From Bremerella cremea (GTDB taxonomy: Bacteria; Planctomycetota; Planctomycetia; Pirellulales; Pirellulaceae), in the NCBI RefSeq assembly GCF_003335505.1, contig NZ_QPEX01000033.1, positions 99,514 to 163,513 on the forward strand: a DNA stretch of 64,000 nucleotides, given 5' to 3'. Shown one piece after another: positions 36,205 through 45,400 of this stretch. Both the position numbers and the translations under genes were made by a program. Position 1 is the stretch's first letter. Every line of letters begins with the position of its first letter. Under the pieces are notes generated by a model. It was not told the DNA's origin, searched no databases, and worked only from the letters and a program-made list of their open reading frames with translations.

Positions 36205-37131
36205 CTATTGATCGTAGTTATTAACACGACCATCGCGTCGATCGGCCATTAATAATGTGAACTCAGAGTTCACATTGGTGGGCACGTTCTTGACACTTCC
36301 GTCGGCCATCAGAAATTGGCAGATACCAGGATGATAACTTCCTAACTTCTTTTGGTAATCTTGATTCTTATCATTGCTCCCTCGTGCCAGTGGAAACTTC
36401 GAGTTGCGAATGATCATCCATGTCTTCCAATCGCTAACGTACCAGTAGTAAAGCGTGCCGTCGCCGTCTCGGGCATGCTTGTTGATGGAACTAGTTGGCA
36501 CGTGCTTTTCGGCCAAAACCGAAGTATTGGAAAGGCCATCGGTAATGCTGGCAAAGTTGGTTTGCGACTTCCAATTGGTCAACACGCCGTTGCTGTCGAT
36601 ATTGCCATTCTTGGCAAGGATAAGCGCGCTATAGTGCCGAGCGGGAGTTGCGTTATCCAAATCCAGCCGGTCACACTCATTGGTGCTCTCTCGGTTGCCG
36701 GTGATTACATAATCGGTTGCTGCCCCGAGTTCAGAAATCTGGGTACCGCTGCGACGGCTGGGGCAAAGCACCATCGGGACTGCCGAGGCATCCGACTTAA
36801 TAAAAGTATCGTTGGCTCCCGTCGTCATCTTCCGGGTTAGGTCAATCTGCTCGACCGTGTTGCCCATTTCCAGATAGGGCATAATTAGCGGGTAAAAACT
36901 GGCATACTCATTGGCAAGCGCAGCCGGTGGCAAACTACCGAACGTATCGTGAAAGTTATGGAACGCGAGCCCCAACTGCTTGAGGTTATTACTACACTGC
37001 ATACGCCGAGCAGCTTCGCGAGCCTGCTGAACGGCAGGAAGCAATAACGCGATCAAAACACCAATAATCGCAATCACAACCAGCAACTCTACTAGCGTGA
37101 AACCTGCTTCACGAAAACGTCGTATCCTCAT
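36205..37131 (-). CDS. DUF1559 prepilin-like protein with H-X9-DG end
   Basis: A 308-residue protein with a type IV prepilin leader: REAGFTLVELLVVIAIIGVL, cut after the glycine before FTLVEL, then the pilin helix running into LLPAVQQAREAARRMQCSNN. The DUF1559 domain follows (FHDTFGSLPPAA). Near the C-terminus, SYHPGICQFLMADGSV fits the H-X9-DG motif of this planctomycete family. It was probably exported by a pseudopilus system. The start at 37131 has GAGGTG just upstream; a reading to 37401 adds non-coding-like sequence. Confidence 0.88.
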   Translation of the reverse strand: MRIRRFREAGFTLVELLVVIAIIGVLIALLLPAVQQAREAARRMQCSNNLKQLGLAFHNFHDTFGSLPPAALANEYASFYPLIMPYLEMGNTVEQIDLTRKMTTGANDTFIKSDASAVPMVLCPSRRSGTQISELGAATDYVITGNRESTNECDRLDLDNATPARHYSALILAKNGNIDSNGVLTNWKSQTNFASITDGLSNTSVLAEKHVPTSSINKHARDGDGTLYYWYVSDWKTWMIIRNSKFPLARGSNDKNQDYQKKLGSYHPGICQFLMADGSVKNVPTNVNSEFTLLMADRRDGRVNNYDQ

Positions 37132-37232
37132 GATCACCTCAGAAAAGAAAACAATTGTTGCTTTAACTGCCACATTATTTACAGATAAAATAAAGTGCCT
37201 GAGTTTTAATTGTATTAAGCCGTAGTTTATTG

Positions 37233-37251
37233 ACAACACGCCACCCCCCTC
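37233..37251 (-). promoter_or_regulatory. G-run motif upstream of the DUF1559 gene
   Basis: On the minus strand this reads GAGGGGGGTGGCGTGTTGT, about 100 bases before the DUF1559 start. A close match, AGGGGGGGGAGTGTTGG, sits about 85 bases before the next gene upstream (39008). The shared pattern may be a common regulatory element, or chance in G-rich DNA. Confidence 0.25.
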
Positions 37252-37430
37252 AAAGAACTGCCGTTTCGCGAGAATTACGACACTAAAACAGAGCTCAAGG
37301 CATATCAACCTGCCATAATTTGCTTGAGAGTTGTTGCGCCAATAAGCCGCCGGCCAGAATGGGCTGGAAGAAAATTCTTTAAAAGGCCCGGCCAGACACA
37401 ATTCCGGTCGGCAGGAGCCGCGAAAAGAAA

Positions 37431-39008
37431 CTAAGGCAGGATGACGGAATTTAGCCGTTGATCTGAAAGATCTAGGCGATACATGATCGTGTTGTAGTCG
37501 TAACGAGGCGTGGGAGATTGGGTGCGCGAAAACTGTTTGGTATAAGTCCCGTCGAAGTAAATTAGCTTGCCACCTGCTTCGTCCAAAAAAACATGATGTA
37601 CCGGATTGTAGAAGGTGTACTTATTGTGGGTAACAATGTTCTTCGCCTGCTCCCAACGACCAGGAATTGTCTGAGAGGTCAAAAAATAGACTTCACCGAG
37701 GTTCGAGCTTTCTCCTCCAATCTCGGTGGCAATCATTACCCATCGATTTAGATACGTGTTCCAACGGACAGATCCGCGATGCAAAACCACGCGTCTCCCG
37801 TGGTCGACATCACGAGTCTGAAGCCAACCTTCCCCAGGCTCGAGATGTCCGGCCTGCTCTAATTGTTGCTGCCTTTCGGCATCGACGACCGCAGTATCTT
37901 TCCGCCACGCATAATCGAGCTTTCCTGCGGTTGTACGTTCAAGGGCAGGCTGGCTTACCTCAAAATCGGATCCCTCTTTCAGACAAGTCCACGCCTCGTA
38001 CTGCTTAGGATCGAAGATCGCATCCCAATTCGCCGGGACGCGTATTAATGGGTAAGGCGTAGCAAAGTAAATGTACTCTTGCCCACCCTCTTGATGCTGA
38101 AAAGCTTGGCCCCGCGGAAAGAGCTTAGTGGTTAGCGGAAATTGATTGACTTGCAGAAACCGCTCTTGTGTTTCATCGAAGACGGCAAGCCCACTAGCGG
38201 ATTCCTTTCCTAGCCCTTCACGTACCGAGTAATGCGTTACCGCTTTCAACTGGCCATGCTTGTCCTTCAGGGTGAATAAGCCGTGCATCCACACGACCGT
38301 TCCTTTCAGATCGTTGTGGAACAGCGGCCTGCTGAAGCCTGCGTCGTCGCGGATGTACTGTTGGTCGATACCGACAGAGGGAGAAAGCCCACCTTTCTCC
38401 GGCAAACGGGACCAAGCCCCGGATGAACCGAAGTTGCCCAAAGGATAAGAAACACGATTTGTGTCTCCCCAAGTCCACAGTACCCGATCTCCCAACACGA
38501 CCGCTTGGGTGGAATCTTGCCCCATGACTTGAGCATTCAGGTTGGCATACCTCCAGGGGCTGGGCATTTCTAAACGCTGCGAGTGATGAAACTGACCTTG
38601 TCCCGTGATTCGATAGAGTCGCTCGGCAATGTTGATGCGTTTTACTTTTAGTTGCGATGTCTGGCCTGCTTGGACTACTAAGGCGCGGCCATGCATTCCA
38701 AATCCATCCGGGGGAAACTCATAGCCGTGGCCTTCAACGGAGAAAAAGACTCTCTGGCCAACCAAACCTGGCTCGTCGAAAGCAATCCAGCCAGCGTTGT
38801 CGGTCACCAAGCAAATACCGTTTGTCGTGCGAAGCTCGATCAAGGGAACGCCACGGCCAGTCTCCGCATCGATTACCTGAATTCCAAATGGGCGGGGCGA
38901 CTCGGTGTTTGCATTGGACAGGTCGTCTGCCGCAACCCAGGCGAAACAAAATAGAGGCAAAAAGAAAGCCACTCCGGCCAATATCCCTCGAATTAGAGGC
39001 TTAAACAC
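37431..39008 (-). CDS. Secreted protein of unknown function
   Basis: A protein of about 525 residues that I do not recognise with certainty. From the GTG at 39008 it begins with a good signal peptide (MFKPLIRGILAGVAFFLPLF). It then has a short beta domain (GIQVIDAETGRGVPLIELRT) resembling carboxypeptidase-regulatory folds. The rest may be a propeller: VLGDRVLWTWGDTNRVSYPL, then SSGAWSRLPEKGG and YLNRWVMIATEIGGESSN. The WGDT and 'NRWVMI' stretches recall DUF4185-type or glycoside-like propellers, but this is a weak likeness. An in-frame ATG at 39110 would extend it by 34 residues and bury the signal. Confidence 0.65.
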   Translation of the reverse strand: MFKPLIRGILAGVAFFLPLFCFAWVAADDLSNANTESPRPFGIQVIDAETGRGVPLIELRTTNGICLVTDNAGWIAFDEPGLVGQRVFFSVEGHGYEFPPDGFGMHGRALVVQAGQTSQLKVKRINIAERLYRITGQGQFHHSQRLEMPSPWRYANLNAQVMGQDSTQAVVLGDRVLWTWGDTNRVSYPLGNFGSSGAWSRLPEKGGLSPSVGIDQQYIRDDAGFSRPLFHNDLKGTVVWMHGLFTLKDKHGQLKAVTHYSVREGLGKESASGLAVFDETQERFLQVNQFPLTTKLFPRGQAFQHQEGGQEYIYFATPYPLIRVPANWDAIFDPKQYEAWTCLKEGSDFEVSQPALERTTAGKLDYAWRKDTAVVDAERQQQLEQAGHLEPGEGWLQTRDVDHGRRVVLHRGSVRWNTYLNRWVMIATEIGGESSNLGEVYFLTSQTIPGRWEQAKNIVTHNKYTFYNPVHHVFLDEAGGKLIYFDGTYTKQFSRTQSPTPRYDYNTIMYRLDLSDQRLNSVILP

Positions 39009-39357
39009 GAAATAAGAACCTAACTGACAGCCCCAATGGGGGTGTTTGAGCGGCAAAATCGACTTCTTTAAAAAATACTGGTTTACCAACACTCCCCCCC
39101 CTGAATACAATCACTCCATGGTCAACTTACACATCAAGTATGTTAAGAAGACTGTATGGTGACAAATTCTCAATCGCTACCTTGTCACATCCACGCATCT
39201 ATCCCCTAGATACGAAATTCCGGAACCGACAATCCTAATTTGCCATTCGGGGAGGGCAACTTAGCTTGTTATTCCGGCAGGAACGTCCTATTTACGGCAA
39301 CTAGGGGACCTATCGGTTGCGATAATCGTTAGCCGAAACCAAGAAAGGGAATCTCGC
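39009..39357. promoter_or_regulatory. 349-bp divergent region before the BLUF gene, with a long-spaced dyad
   Basis: GTGACAA (39159-39165) and TTGTCAC (39182-39188) are perfect 7-bp inverted repeats 16 bases apart. They lie about 170 bases upstream of the BLUF start. A G-run element on the minus strand lies at 39092-39102. No gene is visible. Confidence 0.4.
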
Positions 39358-39798
39358 GTGTTTGCGCTCGCGTATGCAAGTTACAGTACCGTCGACACCC
39401 CCAACCTCGACCTTGACGGAATAGCCACCCATGCTTCAGCAAAAAATGCTGCACTGGGGATCACGGGCTACCTGTGCTACGACCATGGTGTTTTTTTCCA
39501 GTATCTGGAAGGTGAACAAAAGTCTGTTTTGCATTTGATGGGGACGATTGAACAAGACCCCCGTCATGATGTCATTAACAAAGTCATGCTGGGCGAACAT
39601 GAGCGTCGGGTTTTCCCCGATTGGAGTATGCGCCACCTGAACCGCAGCGACCTACGCCGGGTCGATCTCGAGAACGTTTTGGAACACTCTCTGTTCCATA
39701 TGGACCCCAAGTTATACGGACACGAAAACATCGTTGCGTTGATCAAGGCTTTGGTCGCCAACATTGCCGCACGCCAAGCTCAGCTGAAAGCCGTTTGA
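39358..39798 (+). CDS. Stand-alone BLUF-domain blue-light photoreceptor
   Basis: A 146-residue FAD-binding light sensor. The photocycle residues align exactly with the spacing in Slr1694: Tyr6, Asn30, Gln48, Trp89 and Met91, from AYASYST, SAKNAALGITG, VFFQYLEG and PDWSM. The BLUF fold fills residues 1-95. The remaining 50 residues are a helical cap typical of short BLUF proteins, so the output is probably a protein partner. The GTG start has AAAGGGA about 9 bases upstream. No cyclic-nucleotide or regulator gene lies next to it. Confidence 0.9.
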   Translation: MFALAYASYSTVDTPNLDLDGIATHASAKNAALGITGYLCYDHGVFFQYLEGEQKSVLHLMGTIEQDPRHDVINKVMLGEHERRVFPDWSMRHLNRSDLRRVDLENVLEHSLFHMDPKLYGHENIVALIKALVANIAARQAQLKAV

Positions 39799-39939
39799 TT
39801 TCCCCTTAGCGGCACAATAGGGACGGTCGCAACGGATTTTCAGCCGAAATTGACTAGCGAACGAGCATTTTGGCCCAGGGGGTCCTTGAACAAACAAGGT
39901 TGGCGAGGCATAAATAGTTCTTTCCTGCTCACCACAAAA

Positions 39940-40024
39940 GCCGAAGTGGCGGAATTGGCAGACGCGCTAGGTTCAGGTCCTAGTGTCCTTTACGGACGTG
40001 GAGGTTCAAGTCCTCTCTTCGGCA
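39940..40024 (+). tRNA. tRNA-Leu (CAG anticodon)
   Basis: The 85-base gene folds fully: acceptor GCCGAAG/CTTCGGC with discriminator A, a D arm, anticodon stem CTAGG/CCTAG with loop TTCAGGT (anticodon CAG at 39974-39976), a long variable arm (GTCC-TTTAC-GGAC) and T arm GTTCAAG. The long variable arm and the anticodon identify leucine. CCA is not encoded. Confidence 0.96.
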
Positions 40025-40037
40025 CTTCTTAAATAGC

Positions 40038-40071
40038 AAGGACTTGCGTAATCAGACGCAAGTCCTTTTTT
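40038..40071 (+). terminator. Terminator after tRNA-Leu
   Basis: AAGGACTTGCGT (40038-40049) pairs with ACGCAAGTCCTT (40056-40067), a perfect 12-bp stem with a 6-base loop followed by a T-run. Confidence 0.85.
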
Positions 40072-40103
40072 GTTTCTTGCCAATTGCCTGACACTCGCCC
40101 ATT

Positions 40104-40140
40104 AAAAAAGCCACGATACCGTTGGCATCGTGGCTTTTTT
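40104..40140. terminator. Terminator for the leftward PVC-cytochrome gene
   Basis: AAAAAAGCCACGAT (40104-40117) and ATCGTGGCTTTTTT (40127-40140) are perfect 14-base arms around a 9-base loop. It lies 24 bases past the stop of the minus-strand gene and would work in either direction. Confidence 0.8.
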
Positions 40141-40163
40141 CTTTGTGAAATGGATATCGCAAC

Positions 40164-42650
40164 CTATTTGGCGAACATTTCATTCTCGCGGTCACCACGC
40201 GAAAGCATGTAGGCCATGAGATCCTTGATTTCTTCTTCGGTGAAGTTATCAAGCAGACCTTCTGGCATCATCGATTGCTCAGACGGCACAATCTCTTCCA
40301 GGTGATTGCGATTGACGTTGGTGATCGCGTTGGGATCGAGCATGTTCGTGTTGATCGCGATGTTGTCGCCATTCAGGTTCACAATTCGCCCAACAACCAC
40401 TTTGCCGTCATCGGTCAACGCTTTGATGGCCTGGTATTGGTCGCTTACCTGCTTACTGGGCAAGATCACCGATTCCAGGATGTCGCGCGGGCTAAAGCGG
40501 CCAGAGAGAGCTGTCAGGTCGGGACCAATCGCCCCACCTTGGCCGGCAAAACGATGGCAGGCAAAGCAACTTGCTTCGGCAAATAACTGTTGTCCCTTGT
40601 CGAAGTTGCGTTGTTTAAGGTTGCCTGGCTCGACGATACCAGCCAAGTCTTCCACCGTCCACTTCTTGACCAACGTACGTGGCTTGCCGCTAAAGCTCGG
40701 CGCGCTGGACTGAGGTTTGAACTCGAGGACCGAGGCCAATTCCTGCTTCCGTTTGTCGGAAAGGTTATCCACAGCTTCCTTCTTAATGTCCTGGACAAAA
40801 AGATCGAAGCTGGCACCACCACGGTAGCTGGCAGCCTTGTGGAACCATTTGAAATAGCGTTCTTGTAATTCGTCGGTCCAACCAGCTTTGAGCAAGCGAA
40901 TGCTCTTGGCCAATTCGATTTGCTCTTCCTGAGTCGGCGAGGCTTCCAACAAGGCCACCAGTTTCGGGGCAGCAGTTGGCGACTGCAAGCGAACCAACAA
41001 TTCGGCCAACATCCGGTTTTCTTCCGGAGATTCGGCGGGCAGCAACGGTTCAAGTCGCTTCAAGTAGCGATCTCGCACTTCTGCGTCGTCCCCCATTCGT
41101 ATGAGCACGAGTTCATAAGCACGCAGCAAACCAAGTTTTTGCTGCTTGGTGGCAGAGGCGTAATCGATGGCATCGAGCTTATCCAGCAACTTATTACGTA
41201 GCGAATCGTCTCCGACGCGGGCCAATGCGATGGCTGTTTCGATCACGGAATAGGTGTCGTTCAGTTCCAGTGCTTTATCTTGCCACTGGGCAGGATTGTG
41301 GTGTTCCAAACCGATTCGTGCCGCTTGACGGAGGAATCGATCTTCGCTTCCCAAATTCTGCAATGCCAAGTCGAGACCGGCAGCATCCTGGGTAACATGC
41401 AGTTTTTCAAGTTCGCGGCGAAGTTTCTGCGCGTCGGTCAGGCCCGTCTCTGCGACGGCTTCTTGCGCTTTGTCACCGGTGTAGGTAACCCGATACAAAC
41501 CTGATTGCGTTTTACGACCACCAACGGTGAAGTACATCGCTTTGTCGTGCGGGTTAACGACAATATCCGTCAGCGGCAACGGTGTCCCGGTAATGAACTC
41601 TTCAGGCGTACCTTTGTAAGTTGCTCCGTTGGGCTCAAGATGGACGGCGTAGAGCTTGCCGTAGCTCCAATCACACGCGTAAAAGGCGTCTTGATACTTC
41701 TGCGGGAAGTCGGCTCCATATCCAAACGTCACTCCGGTCGGAGAACCAGGACCAATATCCACCAAGCCTGGTGCGCTGTCCTCGTAGTATTCAGGCCACT
41801 TGCCCGAACCATTACGCCAGCCAAATTCAGCCCCGCTAACGACGTGACAAATACGCGTCGGTCGATACCAAGGGGTATTCAAATCCCATTCCATGTCGGC
41901 ATCGTAGGTGAATAGCTCGCCATCACGGTTGAACGCGGCGTCGTATTCGTTGCGGAAACCGGTTGCCAATACTTCCCAATTCTTACCTTCTGGGTCGATC
42001 TTGCAGATATAACCCCCTGGGGCCATCTTGTCCCGCATGAAGCCACGTCCGAAGATGCGAGGCAACACGAGATCTTCGTCCCAAACTTGCGGCACTCGCG
42101 AGGAATCGATCTTGGTCAAGTCGGTCTGGTTACCGCAAACAATCACCAAGTTCTTTCCATCCGGGTGAACCATAATCGCATGTGGGCCGTGCTCTCCCCC
42201 ACCGTTCAGCTTTCGCAGTTCGGTGACTTTGTCGAGCTTGCCGTCACCATTGCTATCGGTGACACGGTGCAAACCACTGGGAAATTGCCCACTGTTGACC
42301 ACCACATACAAGCTGTCAAAAGCCCAGATCAAACCTTGGGCCCCACCAATCTGTACATCGATCGGCGTGACAACGACTTCCCCTTTTTCTCCTGGGGGTG
42401 GCACCTCGACCGAGTACAGTTTGCCGTACTGATCGCAGACAATCAGATTCTTATCTGGGCCGATACACATGCTGACCCAAGAGCCCTGTTGATCCTTAGG
42501 AACCGAGTACAGTAGCTCGACATTGAATCCGTCAGCAACCTTGAAATGAGAAGGGTCGGTCGCACCTGGCTCTTTGGCTGCGACGACATTAACCATACAG
42601 CTTGCCATCGCGAGCAAGCCTAAAAGAGAAAAGGTAGAATGTTTCGTCAT
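40164..42650 (-). CDS. PVC-type cytochrome c/propeller protein (CxxCH), secreted
   Basis: An 828-residue secreted protein. A signal peptide (SLLGLLAMASCMVNVVAA) precedes an NHL/PQQ-like propeller (residues about 30-400) with GADFPQKYQDAFYACDWSYG. A helical middle follows. The C-terminal heme domain has CFACHRFAGQGG plus the PVC-family ending MMPEGLLDNFTEEEIKDLMA. Similar proteins are numerous in planctomycetes. They are thought to be membrane-associated dehydrogenases, with substrate unknown. I use the ATG at 42650, which puts the signal peptide first. Confidence 0.85.
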   Translation of the reverse strand: MTKHSTFSLLGLLAMASCMVNVVAAKEPGATDPSHFKVADGFNVELLYSVPKDQQGSWVSMCIGPDKNLIVCDQYGKLYSVEVPPPGEKGEVVVTPIDVQIGGAQGLIWAFDSLYVVVNSGQFPSGLHRVTDSNGDGKLDKVTELRKLNGGGEHGPHAIMVHPDGKNLVIVCGNQTDLTKIDSSRVPQVWDEDLVLPRIFGRGFMRDKMAPGGYICKIDPEGKNWEVLATGFRNEYDAAFNRDGELFTYDADMEWDLNTPWYRPTRICHVVSGAEFGWRNGSGKWPEYYEDSAPGLVDIGPGSPTGVTFGYGADFPQKYQDAFYACDWSYGKLYAVHLEPNGATYKGTPEEFITGTPLPLTDIVVNPHDKAMYFTVGGRKTQSGLYRVTYTGDKAQEAVAETGLTDAQKLRRELEKLHVTQDAAGLDLALQNLGSEDRFLRQAARIGLEHHNPAQWQDKALELNDTYSVIETAIALARVGDDSLRNKLLDKLDAIDYASATKQQKLGLLRAYELVLIRMGDDAEVRDRYLKRLEPLLPAESPEENRMLAELLVRLQSPTAAPKLVALLEASPTQEEQIELAKSIRLLKAGWTDELQERYFKWFHKAASYRGGASFDLFVQDIKKEAVDNLSDKRKQELASVLEFKPQSSAPSFSGKPRTLVKKWTVEDLAGIVEPGNLKQRNFDKGQQLFAEASCFACHRFAGQGGAIGPDLTALSGRFSPRDILESVILPSKQVSDQYQAIKALTDDGKVVVGRIVNLNGDNIAINTNMLDPNAITNVNRNHLEEIVPSEQSMMPEGLLDNFTEEEIKDLMAYMLSRGDRENEMFAK

Positions 42651-42851
42651 TGGCGGATAACTCGCTTGGTGGGATGAAAAACTCTTGGGATTGGTAAATA
42701 ATTCCGTTTTCGGAAGACTTCCCAATCTAATCATAGCAGTAATGGATGTACACTGCCCCCATAAAAACCCCTAGGAGGGGACAGAAGACACCACAAAAAA
42801 GCTCGCCCAAAATGGTGTTAGCGACCTTTCATTAGCATGGAGCCCTGAAAA

Positions 42852-44144
42852 TTAAGGGGCAAGATCGTAGCACATCAACTTGTCTTGTTCGCGAAGATAC
42901 AACTTGCCGTTCGCGACGACGGGATGCGACCAGCTCTCGCGTTCTTGGTATTCTGGCTTGAACGAGCCTTTCAACACATACTCTTTTGGGTTGGCCTCAA
43001 TCAGCGCTAACGTGCCGTCCTGGTAGCGGAAAATTAAGTTGCCATCCGCATAAGTAACGGCCGCCGAGCCACTTCCTACGGGACGAATGTCGCCTCCCCA
43101 CTGAATTTCGCCCGTCTTCATCTCTACGCAAGTCGGAAAACCCTTGTTGTGTTTCGTCCCTGCGTAGATGTAGTCGCCGACTTGAATCATGCCGCCATGG
43201 TGGTTTTGAAACTCGTTAGCATTCAAAAAATAAACCTCTTCGGCGTTGATTTCGCCGCCGTTATTCGTCAGATGCAACAAGGCAGCCCCCGTTCCGTAGC
43301 CCGTGGAAGTGAAGATGTAATCTCCTGAGATAATCGGGTCAGGAATATTTGCCGTGTCGTTTGCGACCGGGTTATACGACCAAAGCAATTTCCCATTGGC
43401 AGCATCGACTCCGATCACCCCACGTCCAATCAGCTTGACGTATTGCTTCTTACCGGCAGCATTGCAAACCAAGGTCGAAGAGTAACCGGCTTCATCTTTA
43501 CCTTTGCCGCCTAAATCCGCTTCGGCGCCAGGCGTGCTCCAGATTTCTTTGCCCGACTTCTTGGCTAAGCAAACCAACAACGCCTTGGCCGAACCGGCAC
43601 CGCAAATTAGTCGGTCTCCATCGATGAGTGGTGACTCGGCAAATCCCCATTGCGGTTTCGAGGCACCATACTCCTCCATTAGGTTTTTCTTCCAATAAAC
43701 CTTACCGTTCATCCGGTTTAGCCGCGCAATGGTGCCATCTGACATTTCAACATACAGATCGTTTCCATCCACCGTTGGTGTACAGCGTGAACCACTGTAG
43801 CCGTGCTCAGGCACCTGCGAGGTTAGGAACTGCTTCCAGGCGACTTTTTTCCGCTTCAGATCAAAACAGACCACTGCTTGGCCATCGTCAAAGTTACCGG
43901 TCGTGTATAGATTATCCCCGACAATTGACACACTGGCATACCCTTGGCCGAGTCCTTCTCCCATCCAAAGCAGTTCCGGCTGCTTTTCTTCCCAACTAGC
44001 CAAGAGTCCCGTTTCGGTCGACTTTCCATCCCGATCAGGGCCTCGCCATTGAGGCCAATTGGCGTCTTTCTCAGCAGCGAAGCTTGGTATGGCCCAACCG
44101 ATACAGACCAGCACAATCGTCAGGACACGGGTACGCATAAACAT
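42852..44144 (-). CDS. Secreted PQQ-like beta-propeller repeat protein
   Basis: A 430-residue protein with a signal peptide (RTRVLTIVLVCIGWAIPSFA), then the common planctomycete opening NWPQWRGPDRDGKSTETGLL. Propeller blades follow, each with a tryptophan-docking turn, such as ARLNRMNGKVYWKKN, KKSGKEIWSTPG, DAANGKLLWSYN and EMKTGEIQWGGD. These proteins resemble BamB and quinoprotein dehydrogenases, but PQQ-binding residues are not clear. It may be a scaffold or polysaccharide-linked protein. The start could be 44144 or 44138. It stands alone, divergent from the GYF gene. Confidence 0.8.
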   Translation of the reverse strand: MFMRTRVLTIVLVCIGWAIPSFAAEKDANWPQWRGPDRDGKSTETGLLASWEEKQPELLWMGEGLGQGYASVSIVGDNLYTTGNFDDGQAVVCFDLKRKKVAWKQFLTSQVPEHGYSGSRCTPTVDGNDLYVEMSDGTIARLNRMNGKVYWKKNLMEEYGASKPQWGFAESPLIDGDRLICGAGSAKALLVCLAKKSGKEIWSTPGAEADLGGKGKDEAGYSSTLVCNAAGKKQYVKLIGRGVIGVDAANGKLLWSYNPVANDTANIPDPIISGDYIFTSTGYGTGAALLHLTNNGGEINAEEVYFLNANEFQNHHGGMIQVGDYIYAGTKHNKGFPTCVEMKTGEIQWGGDIRPVGSGSAAVTYADGNLIFRYQDGTLALIEANPKEYVLKGSFKPEYQERESWSHPVVANGKLYLREQDKLMCYDLAP

Positions 44145-44430
44145 GAAGAGATCCAATTTCAAGGGAAATAGCCAGAAGCCGGATAATGGCAGCACGACAC
44201 TCCAACGGCTAGAATAAAGGTAACAGATCTGCCGGGAGGACGACTGTTTGAAAGTTTAAACTCACGAAATTTTCCTTGCAACGGTTGGCCAAATTCAATA
44301 ACTCTTGATAAAGATAGAGAAGTTTCAACTTCACCGCTTATTGCCAAACGCTGCCGGATATCGTTCTCCCGAAGAAACTACTCCTCAATTCACCTTGTCT
44401 TTTGTCGTTGTTGAAATGGAATGGACTGGG

Positions 44431-45249
44431 ATGCCGACGTCCTCTTCTAGTTCGACTCAATCTGAACTGCGCTGGTACTACGCAGTTGATGATGCCCATG
44501 TCGGCCCGGTGTCGGCAACGAAGTTTTGGCAACTGGCGGAAGAAAGAGTGATCAAAGCCGATACGTTAGTCTGGTGTACCGGATACACAGACTGGGTCCC
44601 AGCCCAAACGATAGATGGCCTCTTTCAAACGCGCAAGAACCGCGGTAGTGATCCTGGTTTTGTGTCGAGCTCGCCTCAGCACGCGGCACCGACTCCGATG
44701 AAAGCTCCACCGCCTGAGATTCCCTCGGATATCGATCGCGGTTTGCTGATGCAGATCGCGAAGTCAGGCATTTTATTCGGCTTGGTCTGTATCGTTTTCA
44801 CACGTGGATGCGATCGGATTGATAAAGCACGTATCGAAGGCATTACTGGCGAACGAGCGATTTCCGAACAAGAGTTTAACGAACGCGAAAAATCGCAACT
44901 CCTTCCGCTGCAACAACGCCTCGATCAGTTACAGGCGATCGACTACGTCTCTGCCGAAGAAAAGAAGCAATTACAAGAAGCGACCGAATCGCTGCGAGCC
45001 GAAAAGATGGTGTTCACCTTGGAACGCAAAAAAATGGAAGCGGAAATCTGGAGCCCGCTCCGAGCCCGAGAGGCACGCGTGGGGGCGGAATACCAACAGA
45101 TGCAAATGTTCCGTCGAATTGCCTCTTTGTTCGGTACGACGCTCACCTTGATTGGTATTGGGATCGCTCTATTTTACGCCCCTTCCGAGCAGCAACTGGG
45201 TATCTGGATCGTGCTGGGCGTGGTGATCGCAGCAGCCTATTTAGGTTGA
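44431..45249 (+). CDS. GYF-domain membrane protein
   Basis: A 272-residue protein. A GYF_2-type domain (ELRWYYAVDDAHVGPVSATK to YTDWVPAQTIDGL) lies near the N-terminus after a serine-rich stretch. One hydrophobic segment (SGILFGLVCIVFT) is followed by a long coiled coil (EREKSQLLPLQQRLDQLQAI) and two C-terminal membrane helices (ASLFGTTLTLIGIGIALFY and LGIWIVLGVVIAAAYLG). GYF domains bind proline-rich peptides in known cases. I start at 44431; earlier in-frame ATGs (44416, 44305) cannot be excluded. Function unknown. Confidence 0.7.
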   Translation: MPTSSSSSTQSELRWYYAVDDAHVGPVSATKFWQLAEERVIKADTLVWCTGYTDWVPAQTIDGLFQTRKNRGSDPGFVSSSPQHAAPTPMKAPPPEIPSDIDRGLLMQIAKSGILFGLVCIVFTRGCDRIDKARIEGITGERAISEQEFNEREKSQLLPLQQRLDQLQAIDYVSAEEKKQLQEATESLRAEKMVFTLERKKMEAEIWSPLRAREARVGAEYQQMQMFRRIASLFGTTLTLIGIGIALFYAPSEQQLGIWIVLGVVIAAAYLG

Positions 45250-45400
45250 TTTGCCTCCGCTACTGCTCCAAGCTACCAGCAAAAATTCGCTACGGACGTT
45301 TCATTTTTTGATTGGCGTCTCCCCCCTTTGTCTTTTAAATTGAGCTTTCCCCCTCCCCTTCTTCTCTTGCGAATCCCTCCCATTTGAAATTTATTTAATC

